Positions 1 to 8,462 of a DNA stretch of 42,739 nt are shown here, piece after piece. The DNA lies in assembly GCA_026400845.1 (NCBI GenBank), contig JAPLOH010000138.1:1269-44007 (forward strand), written 5' to 3'. The notes under the pieces are model-generated. The model was not told the DNA's origin and searched no databases. It was given only the letters and a program-made list of their open reading frames with translations. The DNA is from Alphaproteobacteria bacterium (GTDB taxonomy: Bacteria; Pseudomonadota; Alphaproteobacteria; Acetobacterales; Acetobacteraceae). Every line of letters begins with the position of its first letter. The stretch's first letter is position 1. Made by a program: the position numbers and the translations under genes.

Positions 1-612
1 GCCCTTTTCGATGATGAAATGCCGATCGCCCAGGCGCTTCAGATGGGCGAGGTTCTTGTCGACCACCAGGATCGACTGGCCCTCGGCCTTGAGGCGCTCG
101 ATGCAGCGCCAGATTTCGGCGCGGATGAGGGGGGCGAGGCCTTCGGTCGCTTCGTCGAGCACGAGGAGGCGCGGGTTGGTCATCAAAGCGCGGCCGATCG
201 CCAGCATTTGCTGCTCGCCGCCGGAGAGAGTGCCGCCCATCTGGGCGTGGCGCTCGGCGAGGCGGGGGAACAGGGCGTAGACGCGATCCAGCGTCCAGCC
301 GGTGCCGCGGGAGGTGGCGACCAGGTTTTCGCGCACGGTCAGCGCCGGGAAGATCAGCCGCCCCTCCGGCACCAGGCCAATGCCGAGGCGGGCGATGCGT
401 TCGGGGGAGCGGCGGGCGATATCCACGCCGGCGAAGCGGATGGTGCCGGCGCGGGCGGGCAGCAGGCCCATCAGGGTGCGGATGGTCGTGGTTTTGCCCA
501 TGCCGTTGCGGCCCATCAGGGTGACGAGCTGGCCGGGGGCGATGGCGAGCGAGATGTCGTGCAGCACTTGGCTGTGGCCGTATGCGGCTTGCAGGCCGGC
601 GATCTCCAGCAT
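1..612 (-). CDS. livF: Branched-chain amino acid-type ABC transporter ATPase, LivF-like (3' end outside window)
   Basis: Cytoplasmic ATPase subunit of a HAAT-family (Liv-type) importer. The translation shows the Walker A motif GRNGMGKTT, a perfect signature motif LSGGEQQ, and the Walker B region LLVLDEATEGLAP, typical of LivF. The last visible residues (HFIIEKG) are near the usual C-terminal part of a roughly 235-residue protein, so only about 30 residues are missing. The ATG overlaps the TGA of the livG gene upstream, with GGAGG just before it, which indicates translational coupling. It is the last visible gene of the minus-strand operon that begins near 7508. Transport of branched-chain amino acids is only the family name: the neighbouring ring-cleavage dioxygenase suggests an aromatic substrate. 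Confidence 0.93.
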   Translation of the reverse strand, partial: MLEIAGLQAAYGHSQVLHDISLAIAPGQLVTLMGRNGMGKTTTIRTLMGLLPARAGTIRFAGVDIARRSPERIARLGIGLVPEGRLIFPALTVRENLVATSRGTGWTLDRVYALFPRLAERHAQMGGTLSGGEQQMLAIGRALMTNPRLLVLDEATEGLAPLIRAEIWRCIERLKAEGQSILVVDKNLAHLKRLGDRHFIIEKG

Positions 613-1358
613 CACGCCTCCTCGCCAAGATAGGCGGCGCGCACCGCTGGGTCGGCGCGGATGGCGTCGGGTGGGCCGGAGGCGATGGCCTGGCCGTAGA
701 CGAGGACGGTGATGCGGTCGGCCAGGGCGAAGACCGCGTCCATGTCGTGCTCCACCAGGAGGATGGTGGTGTGGCGCTTGAGGCCGGCGAGGATTTCGGT
801 CATCGCCTGGCTCTCGGTGGCGCCGAGGCCGGCCATCGGTTCGTCGAGCAGCAGGAGCTTGGCCCCGGTCATCAGCGCCATCGCGAGTTCGAGCTGGCGT
901 TGCTCGCCATGGGCGAGATCGCGGGCCGCGACCTCGGCGCGGGCGGCGAGGCCTATGCGGGCGAGCGTGTCGCGGGCGGGGTCGGTGAGGCTGCGGTCCC
1001 GCGCCGCCTCGCGCCAGAAGCGGAAGGAGTGGCCGGCGCGGATTTGCTCAACGAGGGCGACGTTTTCGAGCGCGGTGAATTCGGGGAGGATGGAGGTGAC
1101 CTGGAAGGAGCGCGTCATCCCCAGGCGCACTCGCGCGGCGATGGGGGCGGCGGTGATGTCGGCGCGCGCGAGGCGGATGGTGCCGGCGTCGGGTTTCAGT
1201 TCGCCCGAGATCAGGCCGATGGCGGTGGATTTGCCGGCGCCGTTGGGGCCGATCAGGGCGTGAAGTTCGCCCTCGGTGACATCGAGATCGAGGTTGTTGG
1301 TGGCGATGAGGCCGCCGAAGCGCTTCATCAGGCCGCGGACTTCGAGGAGGGCGCTCAT
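612..1358 (-). CDS. livG: Branched-chain amino acid-type ABC transporter ATPase, LivG-like
   Basis: Second ATPase of the Liv-type importer, 248 residues starting MSALLEVRGL. Walker A is GPNGAGKST and Walker B is LLLLDEPMAGLG. The ABC signature is LAHGEQRQLE, a degenerate form common in LivG proteins, and the switch histidine lies in LLVEHDMDAV. The reading frame stays open upstream, but the chosen ATG at 1358 overlaps the livM stop in an ATGA junction, which is the normal arrangement here. It pairs with LivF to power the LivH/LivM permease. Confidence 0.93.
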   Translation of the reverse strand: MSALLEVRGLMKRFGGLIATNNLDLDVTEGELHALIGPNGAGKSTAIGLISGELKPDAGTIRLARADITAAPIAARVRLGMTRSFQVTSILPEFTALENVALVEQIRAGHSFRFWREAARDRSLTDPARDTLARIGLAARAEVAARDLAHGEQRQLELAMALMTGAKLLLLDEPMAGLGATESQAMTEILAGLKRHTTILLVEHDMDAVFALADRITVLVYGQAIASGPPDAIRADPAVRAAYLGEEA

Positions 1359-2305
1359 CGGAACAACCCCAGGATACCGCGCCGGGCGAACAGCACCACG
1401 AACACGAGGATGGGGCCCATGACGATCATCCAATGCTCGGTCCACTGCGCCAGCCAGGATTGCAGCAGCACCATCGCCGCCGCCCCGATCACCGGGCCGA
1501 CCAGCGTTCCGGCGCCGCCGAGGACGACCATGATCATGAAATCGCCGGACATCGTCCAATGCAGCATGTCCGGCGAGACGAAGCGCAGGAGGTTGGCGTG
1601 CAGCGCCCCCGCCAGCCCAGCCACCGCACCGGCGATGGTGAAGGCGGTGAGCTTGTATCGGTAGGTGGCGAGCCCGATCGCCTCCATCCGCCGCGGGTTC
1701 TGCCGCATCCCCTGCAACACGCGGCCGAAGCGGCTGTGCACCACCCGGTGGAGCAGGGCCAGCACGAGCACCAGGGCAGTGAGGCAGACGTAGTAGAACG
1801 CCACGTCATCCCGCGGCGCGATCCCGGGGATGGCGTTGCGGCGGCGGAAGCCGAGCCCGTCATCCCCGCCATAGGTCTTCAGCGAGACGAACAGGAAGAA
1901 GAACATCTCGGCGAAGGCCAGCGTGATCATGATGAAGGAGACGCCGATGGTGCGCAGCGACAGCGCACCGATGGCGAGTGCCGCGATCGCCGAAACCGCA
2001 ATTGCGAGCGGCCAGACCAGCCAGGCTTCGGTGAGGCCGGGGATCACGCCGAACATCGGCTCCCCCGCGGCGTGGAACGCCATGATCCCCACCGTGTAGC
2101 CGCCCAGGCCGAAGAACGCGGCGTGGCCGAAGGAGGAGAGGCCGGTATAGCCGATCAGCAAATCGAGCCCCGCCGCCGCGATGGCGTAGATGGCGATCTG
2201 GGTGCCCAGCGTGATGAGATCGGGCTTGCCGAGAGCGGCCGCAACTGCCGGCACCAGGCAGGCGAGCGCGATCGCCACCAGCGCCGCGAGATAGCGTCTA
2301 ACCAT
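1355..2305 (-). CDS. livM: Branched-chain amino acid-type ABC transporter permease, LivM-like
   Basis: Inner-membrane permease of 316 residues beginning MVRRYLAALVAIA. It has many hydrophobic segments and the LivM hallmark GLDLLIGYTGLSSFGHAAFF near the N terminus, plus the C-terminal GGAGTLVGPVIGA motif. The frame is open further upstream, but the ATG at 2305 gives the usual family length and overlaps livH by 8 nt. It forms the membrane channel together with LivH and contacts the LivG/LivF ATPases. Confidence 0.92.
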   Translation of the reverse strand: MVRRYLAALVAIALACLVPAVAAALGKPDLITLGTQIAIYAIAAAGLDLLIGYTGLSSFGHAAFFGLGGYTVGIMAFHAAGEPMFGVIPGLTEAWLVWPLAIAVSAIAALAIGALSLRTIGVSFIMITLAFAEMFFFLFVSLKTYGGDDGLGFRRRNAIPGIAPRDDVAFYYVCLTALVLVLALLHRVVHSRFGRVLQGMRQNPRRMEAIGLATYRYKLTAFTIAGAVAGLAGALHANLLRFVSPDMLHWTMSGDFMIMVVLGGAGTLVGPVIGAAAMVLLQSWLAQWTEHWMIVMGPILVFVVLFARRGILGLFR

Positions 2306-3212
2306 GCGCCGGGAACAATCCGCGCGGCCGCACCAGCAGCACCACCGCCATGAGGATGAACACCGCCATCGAGGACAAGCCAGCCCCGATCGCATCTGCC
2401 TCGGTCGCCACCATCACGCTTTTCAGCAAGCCCGGGAGGAAGGCGCGGGTGAGCGTATCCACCATGCCCACCAGCAAGGCCCCCGCCAGCGCCCCCCGCA
2501 CCGAGCCGATGCCGCCCACCACGATCACCACGAACGTCGTGATCAAAATGCGGTCGCCCATCCCCACCTGCACCGACAGCAACGGCCCCGTCATCGCCCC
2601 CGCCAGCCCCGCCAGCGCCGCGCCGAGGCCGAAAATCCCGGTGCTCAACAGGCCTATATCCACCCCCAAGGCCCGCACCATATCCCGATGGGTCGCCCCG
2701 GCGCGGATCAGCATGCCGACGCGGGTATGCCCGATCAGCCCATACAGCAGCGCCGCCACCGCCATCCCCACCACGATGATCGCCAGCCGATAGACCGGAT
2801 ACGGCACGCCGGGGATGAACTCCACCGAGCCGCCCAGCCACCCCGGCACCGCCGCCATCAACGGCTGGCGGCCGAACAGCATCGCCATTGCCTCGTTGAA
2901 AAACAGGATCATCCCGAACGTCGCCAGCACCTGGTCCATATGGTCCCGCGCATACAACCGCCGGAGCACCGCAACTTCGATCGCCACCCCCGTCGCCGCC
3001 GCCGCCGCCAATCCCGCCAGCAAAGCGAGCGCGAACGACCCCGTCCGCCCCTGCACCCAGGCCGCCGCGAACGCCCCGATCATATAGAGCGAGGCGTGGG
3101 CGAGGTTGATCAGCCCCATGATGCCGAACACCAAGGTCAACCCGGCGGCAAGCAGAAACAGCATCACCCCGAACTGCAACCCGTTCAGCACCTGCTCGGC
3201 GAGCAGGGTCAT
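2298..3212 (-). CDS. livH: Branched-chain amino acid-type ABC transporter permease, LivH-like
   Basis: Inner-membrane permease of 304 residues. The start MTLLAEQVLNGLQFGVMLFL and the motif GLINLAHASLYMIGA are characteristic of LivH. The C-terminal half contains VVVIVVGGIGSVRGALAGA, another family landmark. The gene starts 13 nt after the SBP stop codon and overlaps livM, so it belongs to the same transcript. Substrate specificity cannot be read from the permease and is expected to be set by the SBP encoded directly upstream. Confidence 0.93.
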   Translation of the reverse strand: MTLLAEQVLNGLQFGVMLFLLAAGLTLVFGIMGLINLAHASLYMIGAFAAAWVQGRTGSFALALLAGLAAAAATGVAIEVAVLRRLYARDHMDQVLATFGMILFFNEAMAMLFGRQPLMAAVPGWLGGSVEFIPGVPYPVYRLAIIVVGMAVAALLYGLIGHTRVGMLIRAGATHRDMVRALGVDIGLLSTGIFGLGAALAGLAGAMTGPLLSVQVGMGDRILITTFVVIVVGGIGSVRGALAGALLVGMVDTLTRAFLPGLLKSVMVATEADAIGAGLSSMAVFILMAVVLLVRPRGLFPAHG

Positions 3213-3225
3213 CGCAAGGGCGCCG

Positions 3226-4389
3226 TCAGATCTTGCACTGGGCCGCGTATGCGTCCCCGTGGTTGCTCAGCACCTTGCCCTTGGTGACCAGCGCCAGCTT
3301 GCCATCGGCCCCCTTCTCGACGCGCAGGCCGAACCAATCCTGCACCGGATGCTGGTTGGCACCGAACTTGAACGCGCCGCGGACGGAAGCGAAATCCGCC
3401 TTCAGCATGGCGGTGCGGAACGCCTCGGCATTGCCGGGATTGGCGGTTTTCAGCGCCGCGGCGATGGCGAGTGCGGTGTCGTAGCCCTGGCTCGCGTAAT
3501 AGGTCGGCATCCGCTTGAAGCGCTCGGTGAAGCCAGCGACGAAGCGTTTGTTCGCGGGGTTGTCGAGGTCGCTGTTCCAATGCGCGGTGACATCCATACC
3601 GAGCGCGATCTCGCCCACCGCGCCGAGCGTGGTGGCGTCGAGCGAGGGCGCCACGAGCACCATCGGGATCTTCCCGACCAGGCCGGCCTGCTGATACTGG
3701 CGCAGGAAGGCGATGCCGAGGCCGCCGGGATGAAACTGGAACACGGCATCAGGGTTGGCGGCGCGGATTTGCGCCATTTCCGGCGCATAGTCGGTCTGAT
3801 CGAGCTTGGTATAGGCCTCACCGACGATCTCGCCCTTGAAGAAGCGCTTGAAGCCGGTGATGGCATCCTTCCCCGCGGGGTAGTTGGGGGCGAGGAGATA
3901 CATCCGCTTATAGCCGAGGCGGGTGGCATTCTCGCCGGCGCTTTCATGCAGGCTGTCGTTCTGCCAGGAAATCACGAAGTAATTGCGATGGCAGTTCTTG
4001 CCCGCCAGGCTCGACGGCCCGGCATTGGGGCTCACATAGACCGCCCCCTCCTCCAGCACATCGGGCGCTACCGCCTCGAGGATGTTGGAGAACACGATGC
4101 CAGTGAACAGCTTGATGCCATCGGATTTCAGCATGCGGTTGGCGATCTGTTTGGCCTGGGCCGGCTTCAGCCCGTCATCCTCGATCACCAGCTCCACCTT
4201 GGTGGCGCCGAACATCCCAGTATCGGCGGCGAGTTGGAAGGCGTCACGAATATCGGCGCCGAGATAGCCGCCGGGGCCGGAGAGCGTGGTGATCATGCCG
4301 ATCTTCACCGCCGCCCCCTGGGCGCGGACGAGGCTGGGCGCGGCGAGTGTGGCGGCGGCGACGATGGCCGCGCGGCGAGTGATGGTCAT
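3226..4389 (-). CDS. Liv-type ABC transporter substrate-binding protein (periplasmic, LivK/HAAT family)
   Basis: Periplasmic ligand-binding protein of 387 residues. The leader MTITRRAAIVAAATLAAPSL has paired arginines and a hydrophobic stretch ending near VRAQG, so Tat or Sec export is likely. The mature part starts with AVKIGMITTLSGPGGYLG, the canonical opening of peripla_BP_6 (type I) binding proteins. The ATG at 4389 is preceded by GGGAGCCACC. The frame extends upstream by 47 codons, but that extension would disrupt the signal peptide. The gene lies 19 nt after the 3-hydroxyanthranilate dioxygenase stop. An aromatic or amino-aromatic ligand is an inference from context. Confidence 0.9.
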   Translation of the reverse strand: MTITRRAAIVAAATLAAPSLVRAQGAAVKIGMITTLSGPGGYLGADIRDAFQLAADTGMFGATKVELVIEDDGLKPAQAKQIANRMLKSDGIKLFTGIVFSNILEAVAPDVLEEGAVYVSPNAGPSSLAGKNCHRNYFVISWQNDSLHESAGENATRLGYKRMYLLAPNYPAGKDAITGFKRFFKGEIVGEAYTKLDQTDYAPEMAQIRAANPDAVFQFHPGGLGIAFLRQYQQAGLVGKIPMVLVAPSLDATTLGAVGEIALGMDVTAHWNSDLDNPANKRFVAGFTERFKRMPTYYASQGYDTALAIAAALKTANPGNAEAFRTAMLKADFASVRGAFKFGANQHPVQDWFGLRVEKGADGKLALVTKGKVLSNHGDAYAAQCKI

Positions 4390-4408
4390 GGTGGCTCCCT
4401 GGTTGGTG

Positions 4409-4951
4409 TCAGAGCGATACCCAGCCCGGCGGCGGCTGCTTGCCCGGATGGAGCGTGCCGCAGCTTTGGCAGGTTCGCGCCTGTTCGTTGCTGTAGAAAG
4501 CGTCGTAAAGCGGCGGCAGGTCGGTGACAATGTTCTTGAGCGTCAGCTCGATGCGGTGAACGCAGGCGTGGCATTTGAAGCAATACCACTCGAACGCGTC
4601 CTTCATGTCAGGCGACCGCTGGCTCTCCACCACCAGGCCGACCGAGCCGGCCTGCGGGCGCTGGGGGGAGTGGCGCACATGGGCGGGGAGCATGAAAATC
4701 TCGCCCTCGCGGATCGGGATGTCGCGGATGGCACCCTCGTCGATCACCTTGAGCACCATGGTGCCCTTGAGCTGGTAGAAGAACTCCTCGACGGGATCAT
4801 CGTGGAAATCAACGCGCTGATTGGGCCCGCCCACCACCTGCACCACCATCCCAGCGTCCTCGAACACCAGCTTGTTGCCAACGGGGGGCTTCAGCAGATG
4901 GGCGTGGGCGTCGATCCAGGCCTTGAAATCGAAGGGCGCACGTAGGGCCAT
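4409..4951 (-). CDS. nbaC: 3-hydroxyanthranilate 3,4-dioxygenase
   Basis: A 180-residue cupin that opens the ring of 3-hydroxyanthranilate to 2-amino-3-carboxymuconate semialdehyde using Fe(II) and O2. Visible residues match the bacterial enzyme closely: metal ligands His50, Glu56 and His94; substrate-binding Arg46, Arg98 and Glu109; and a C-terminal rubredoxin-like site with Cys124/Cys127 (CFKC) and Cys161/Cys164 (CQSC). These residues are seen in the translation; their roles come from knowledge of the family. The gene sits 5 nt downstream of the DapA-family gene and 19 nt upstream of the importer SBP. No decarboxylase or semialdehyde dehydrogenase of the pathway is visible in the window. 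Confidence 0.95.
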   Translation of the reverse strand: MALRAPFDFKAWIDAHAHLLKPPVGNKLVFEDAGMVVQVVGGPNQRVDFHDDPVEEFFYQLKGTMVLKVIDEGAIRDIPIREGEIFMLPAHVRHSPQRPQAGSVGLVVESQRSPDMKDAFEWYCFKCHACVHRIELTLKNIVTDLPPLYDAFYSNEQARTCQSCGTLHPGKQPPPGWVSL

Positions 4952-4956
4952 GGCGT

Positions 4957-5925
4957 CTACTCCGCCGCCTGCTTGCGGCCTGGTGCATGGGTGGCAAAGG
5001 CGGCGGCGATGGCGCCGCGCTCGGCCTCGGTGAGTTCCAGCATCGGCCGACGCACCGCGCCGCCGGTCTGCCCCAGCATGTCCTGCCAGTATTTCTGCGC
5101 CGCTTGCGGCTTGTCGCCTGGCCGTGTGCGCTTCAGCGCCGCGCGCAGCGGGTCGAGCGTGGCGCTGATCGCCCGCGCCCGTGCGTGATCGCCGGCGAAA
5201 GCCGCATCGGTATAGTCGCGCATTCTGCGGTCATCGACGGTTTGCAGCAGATAGGGTGGCGAGGAGCAGAGGTAGACCTGCCAGTTCAGCTCAATGATGT
5301 TGTCGAGCCATTCCTCCTCGCTCGCCGTGCTGACGATCAGCTTGTCACCGGCGAGATGGGTGAGCCGCGTGTACATCTCGCGCGGCACTGAATACTTGAT
5401 GGCGACGATGTTGGGCAGATCGGCGATGCGGGCACACAGCTCCGGCGACATCAGATAGCCGCTGTCGGGGTGGCTCCACAGCGCGATGCCGATATTCACC
5501 TGTTCGCTGATGTAGCGGTAGTATTCATAGAGGATGTTGTCGCGATCGTGGACGAAATGCAGCACCGGCGCATGCACCACGATGTAATCCGCCCCCACCG
5601 CCTCGGCGTGCTTGGCGAGGTCGATCACCACGTCCATGTTCTGGTCGGAGCAGGACATGATGGTCTGGCCATGGGGCGCGCAGGCATCGACGGCGATCTC
5701 GAAGGCACGTTTGCGCTCGGCGAGCGACATCGAGAAGAACTCGCCCTGCTTGCCGCAGACGAACACTCCGTCGATGCCGAGATCGCGCGTCCAATGGCGC
5801 AGATTGCAGGCGAAGCCCACCTCGTCCACCGCGCCATCGCCGGGTCGGAAGGGCGTGAGCGCGGCGGCCCATATGCCACGCAAATTCTCGCTTGCATGGG
5901 CCTTGGCATCGGCGCGGCGGATCAT
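4957..5925 (-). CDS. Dihydrodipicolinate synthase (DapA/NanA) family protein
   Basis: A 322-residue class I aldolase/lyase TIM barrel. Lys177 in NIVAIKYSV is the expected Schiff-base lysine. The pyruvate-carboxylate loop appears as GKQGE (usual form GTTGE). The family tyrosine, normally in a PPYYNKP-like segment, is not seen: the corresponding stretch reads HAPVLHF. This is therefore unlikely to be the lysine-biosynthesis enzyme and more likely a catabolic aldolase or dehydratase of unknown substrate. The ATG at 5925 overlaps the stop of the upstream SBP gene (ATGA), and the enzyme gene is followed immediately by the dioxygenase gene. The shared operon suggests it acts in the same catabolic route. 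Confidence 0.88.
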   Translation of the reverse strand: MIRRADAKAHASENLRGIWAAALTPFRPGDGAVDEVGFACNLRHWTRDLGIDGVFVCGKQGEFFSMSLAERKRAFEIAVDACAPHGQTIMSCSDQNMDVVIDLAKHAEAVGADYIVVHAPVLHFVHDRDNILYEYYRYISEQVNIGIALWSHPDSGYLMSPELCARIADLPNIVAIKYSVPREMYTRLTHLAGDKLIVSTASEEEWLDNIIELNWQVYLCSSPPYLLQTVDDRRMRDYTDAAFAGDHARARAISATLDPLRAALKRTRPGDKPQAAQKYWQDMLGQTGGAVRRPMLELTEAERGAIAAAFATHAPGRKQAAE

Positions 5926-7508
5926 GCGGTGCGCTTCACGTTGTAGAACACCGGAATTCCCCCCTTGATGACGCCCGTGAGGTCCTTGCGGTAGGCGGCG
6001 GCGAAGAAGAACGCACCGAGCGGGATGTAGGGCACGTCTTCGAAGCACTGGAGTTGGATTTCCCGGCCGATCCGCTGCTGCTCTGCCGCATCGGTGGCTT
6101 CGATCCACGCCGACCTGAGCGCCTCGACCTTGGGCATGCTCGGCCAGCCGAATAGCGAGTTCTTACCAAGCCCGCGCATGAACCCGTGTGCGGCGGGGCT
6201 CATCTGCGAGAAGCCCGGCCCGTAGTTGAAGTTGAGGTTCCAGCCCCCCTTCTCCAGCGGCTCCTGCGAATTGAGCCTGGCCGCCACCGTCGCCCAATCG
6301 GCGGTGACGTAGTCCATGTTCATGCCGAGTTTGCGGAACACCTCGCCGCCGACTTCGCTCATCGCGTTGATCGCCGCCAGGTCGGTCGGGACCAGCAGGT
6401 TGAAGCGCTGGCCGTTGTAGCCGGCCGCTTCGAGGTCCTTCTTCACGCGGGCGAGGTCGCGCGCCGCGGTCAGCCGTTCCATCCCGGCATCGTTGGCGAG
6501 CGGCGATTGTGGCGCGAAATATCCCACCCCGGCGCTGGACATGCCCGGCGCATCGCCCGCCACCGCCTGCATCATGTCCTTCTGGCTGAAGGCGCCGAGC
6601 AGCGCGCGGCGGATCGCCGGGTTGTCGAACGGCGGCATCAGATGGTTGAACCGCAGCACGGAAACGTAGCCGAGGGTATCGACGATATCGACGACGATAT
6701 CCTTGTTCTTGCGCAGCAGCGGCAACAGGTCGGCATGCGGCTGTTCCCACCAGTCGATCTCGCCGGATTGCAGGGCGGCGGCGGCCGTCGCGGGGTCGGG
6801 GATGGTGTGCCACTCGATCCGGTCGATCATCGCGATCTTCGGTCCCGCCGTCCCCTCGGGCTTGCCCTCGCCGCGCGGCACGTAGCCGGCGAATTTCTCG
6901 TAGACCGCGCGCGAGCCCGGCACCCGCTCGCCCATCACGAACTTATATGGCCCGGAGCCGACGATCTCCTTCACCGCGGAGGTCGGGTCCGCATTGGCCA
7001 GCCGCTCCGGCATGATGGCGGGGGCGAAGGGATTCTGCTTGCCCAGCAGATCGGCCAGCAGGCGGAACGGGCGCTTGAGGCGGAACTCGATCACCTTGTC
7101 CGACGCGGCGACCACCTCGTCCACCTGCTGAAAAACCGAGAGCGCATAGACGTCGCGCTTGGACCAGCGCTTCAGGCTCGCCACCGCATCGCGCGCCAGC
7201 ACCGGCTCGCCGTCATGGAACTTCAGCCCGTCGCGCAGCGTGATTTTCCAGGTCTTGCCGTCATTCTCCACCACATGCCCTGCCGCCATCTGCGGCTTGG
7301 GCTGCACCTGGTCGTCGAGCCCATAGAGGAAATCATAGACCAGATAGGCGTGATTGCGCGTCACCAGCGCCGGGGCGAAATGGGGGTCGAGCAAAGCGAT
7401 ATCGGCCTGCGGCGCGAATTTCAGCACTTTCGGATTGCCGGCGGCCCGCACGGCGGGGGCGGCCAGCGTCATGGCGGCGGACGAGGCAAGGAAGCTGCGG
7501 CGTTTCAT
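5922..7508 (-). CDS. ABC transporter substrate-binding protein, family 5 (peptide/opine/nickel type)
   Basis: Periplasmic binding protein of 528 residues and first gene of the minus-strand operon. The leader MKRRSFLASSAAMTLAAPAV ends near VRAAG and looks like a Tat/Sec signal. The mature protein contains the SBP_bac_5 core: an N-terminal part with LRDGLKFHDGEPVLARDAV, the central VGSGPYKF, and a C-terminal lobe with LEAAGYNGQ. The ATG at 7508 is preceded by GGAGACCGCG. No DppBCDF-type permease or ATPase is nearby, so it may use a distant transporter or, by inference, feed the Liv-type system encoded downstream. Confidence 0.9.
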   Translation of the reverse strand: MKRRSFLASSAAMTLAAPAVRAAGNPKVLKFAPQADIALLDPHFAPALVTRNHAYLVYDFLYGLDDQVQPKPQMAAGHVVENDGKTWKITLRDGLKFHDGEPVLARDAVASLKRWSKRDVYALSVFQQVDEVVAASDKVIEFRLKRPFRLLADLLGKQNPFAPAIMPERLANADPTSAVKEIVGSGPYKFVMGERVPGSRAVYEKFAGYVPRGEGKPEGTAGPKIAMIDRIEWHTIPDPATAAAALQSGEIDWWEQPHADLLPLLRKNKDIVVDIVDTLGYVSVLRFNHLMPPFDNPAIRRALLGAFSQKDMMQAVAGDAPGMSSAGVGYFAPQSPLANDAGMERLTAARDLARVKKDLEAAGYNGQRFNLLVPTDLAAINAMSEVGGEVFRKLGMNMDYVTADWATVAARLNSQEPLEKGGWNLNFNYGPGFSQMSPAAHGFMRGLGKNSLFGWPSMPKVEALRSAWIEATDAAEQQRIGREIQLQCFEDVPYIPLGAFFFAAAYRKDLTGVIKGGIPVFYNVKRTA

Positions 7509-7729
7509 CGCGGTCTCCACTCGGTGTGATGCGAGGCAGACGCTAGGGCGGATGGCGACGGGACGGAAGGGGGTGGGCTTATTTGCTGGTGTTTCACAAC
7601 AAAAACGGAGCGGGCAGGAAATCGGGGCGCCTGAAAACAAGTTTCCATGGCGTGCGTCACGTCCGGCGAATTTGGTGTAACATGGCGGCGCACCAGGGAT
7701 ACCCGGTCAACGCTCCAAGGGGGATCGCC

Positions 7730-8257
7730 ATGCGCCGTATCATGCTCGCCGCCGCTCTGGTCATGCTGGCTCTGCCGGCTTTGGCCCAGTACAAGCCCGG
7801 CCCGGAAAATGTCGCCTTGCCGAAAGACTACGCCACCAACTTCATCCGCTACGCCACCGTCGACAAGGCAGATCGCAAGATCATCCGCTACCTGTTCGTC
7901 AATCCCGAGGCATTCGGAACCGCAAAGGCCGGCACCCCGCTGCCGGACGGCACGGTGATCGTGATGGAAGATCACGCCGCCCGCCTCGCGCCCGACGGCA
8001 TCCCGCTGCTCGACCAGCAAGGCCGCTTCATCGCCAACCCCGCCATCCTGGCCATTGCCATCCAGGAAAAGCGCAATGGCTGGGGCGTCGGCTATCCCGC
8101 CGAGGTGCGCAACGGCGAATGGGAATACGGTCGCTTCAACGCCGACGGCAGCCGCAACCCCGGCCCGGTCGCCGCGTGTTTCGATTGCCACATCAAGGTC
8201 CGCAGCAGCCAGGATTTCGCCTTCAACTTCTGGGACTACCTGCAGACCCGGAAGTGA
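7730..8257 (+). CDS. Cytochrome P460-family c-type heme protein
   Basis: A 175-residue exported protein. The signal peptide MRRIMLAAALVMLALPALAQ has a clear AxA cleavage site. The mature domain resembles cytochrome P460-type proteins, including a mid-region LPDGTVIVMEDH. The only c-type heme attachment site is CFDCH at residues 150-154, near the C terminus as in this family. Known members oxidise hydroxylamine or bind nitric oxide, but the role here is not established. The start at 7730 follows AAGGGGG. The gene is divergent from the operon at 7508, with about 220 nt between them. Confidence 0.8.
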   Translation: MRRIMLAAALVMLALPALAQYKPGPENVALPKDYATNFIRYATVDKADRKIIRYLFVNPEAFGTAKAGTPLPDGTVIVMEDHAARLAPDGIPLLDQQGRFIANPAILAIAIQEKRNGWGVGYPAEVRNGEWEYGRFNADGSRNPGPVAACFDCHIKVRSSQDFAFNFWDYLQTRK

Positions 8258-8332
8258 CGGCGATTGATATCGGACGTTTCGGGTCGAAGGCGAAGGAACC
8301 ATTTCTTTTGCAATAACGAGCAAAATTTTACT

Positions 8333-8376
8333 TCCGTTTGCTTCTGACCGCCCGTTGGGAGTGCAGGGCAAACGGA
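8333..8376. terminator. Inverted repeat downstream of the P460 gene
   Basis: TCCGTTTGC at 8333-8341 and GCAAACGGA at 8368-8376 form perfect 9-nt arms around a 26-nt loop, followed by GGGCGTTTTTT. An outer pair, AAGGAACC (8293-8300) and GGTTCCTT (8388-8395), encloses it. The element lies between the convergent P460 gene and a decayed gene and could terminate transcription in either direction. It may be a diverged relative of the longer repeat at 14013-14134. Confidence 0.5.
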
Positions 8377-8462
8377 GGGCGTTTTTTGGTTCCTTTTCCG
8401 GCGAAAAATCACCGCCGGAATACCCAAGCACGGCGGCGCATTCTGCGCGCGCCGCGCCGGCC

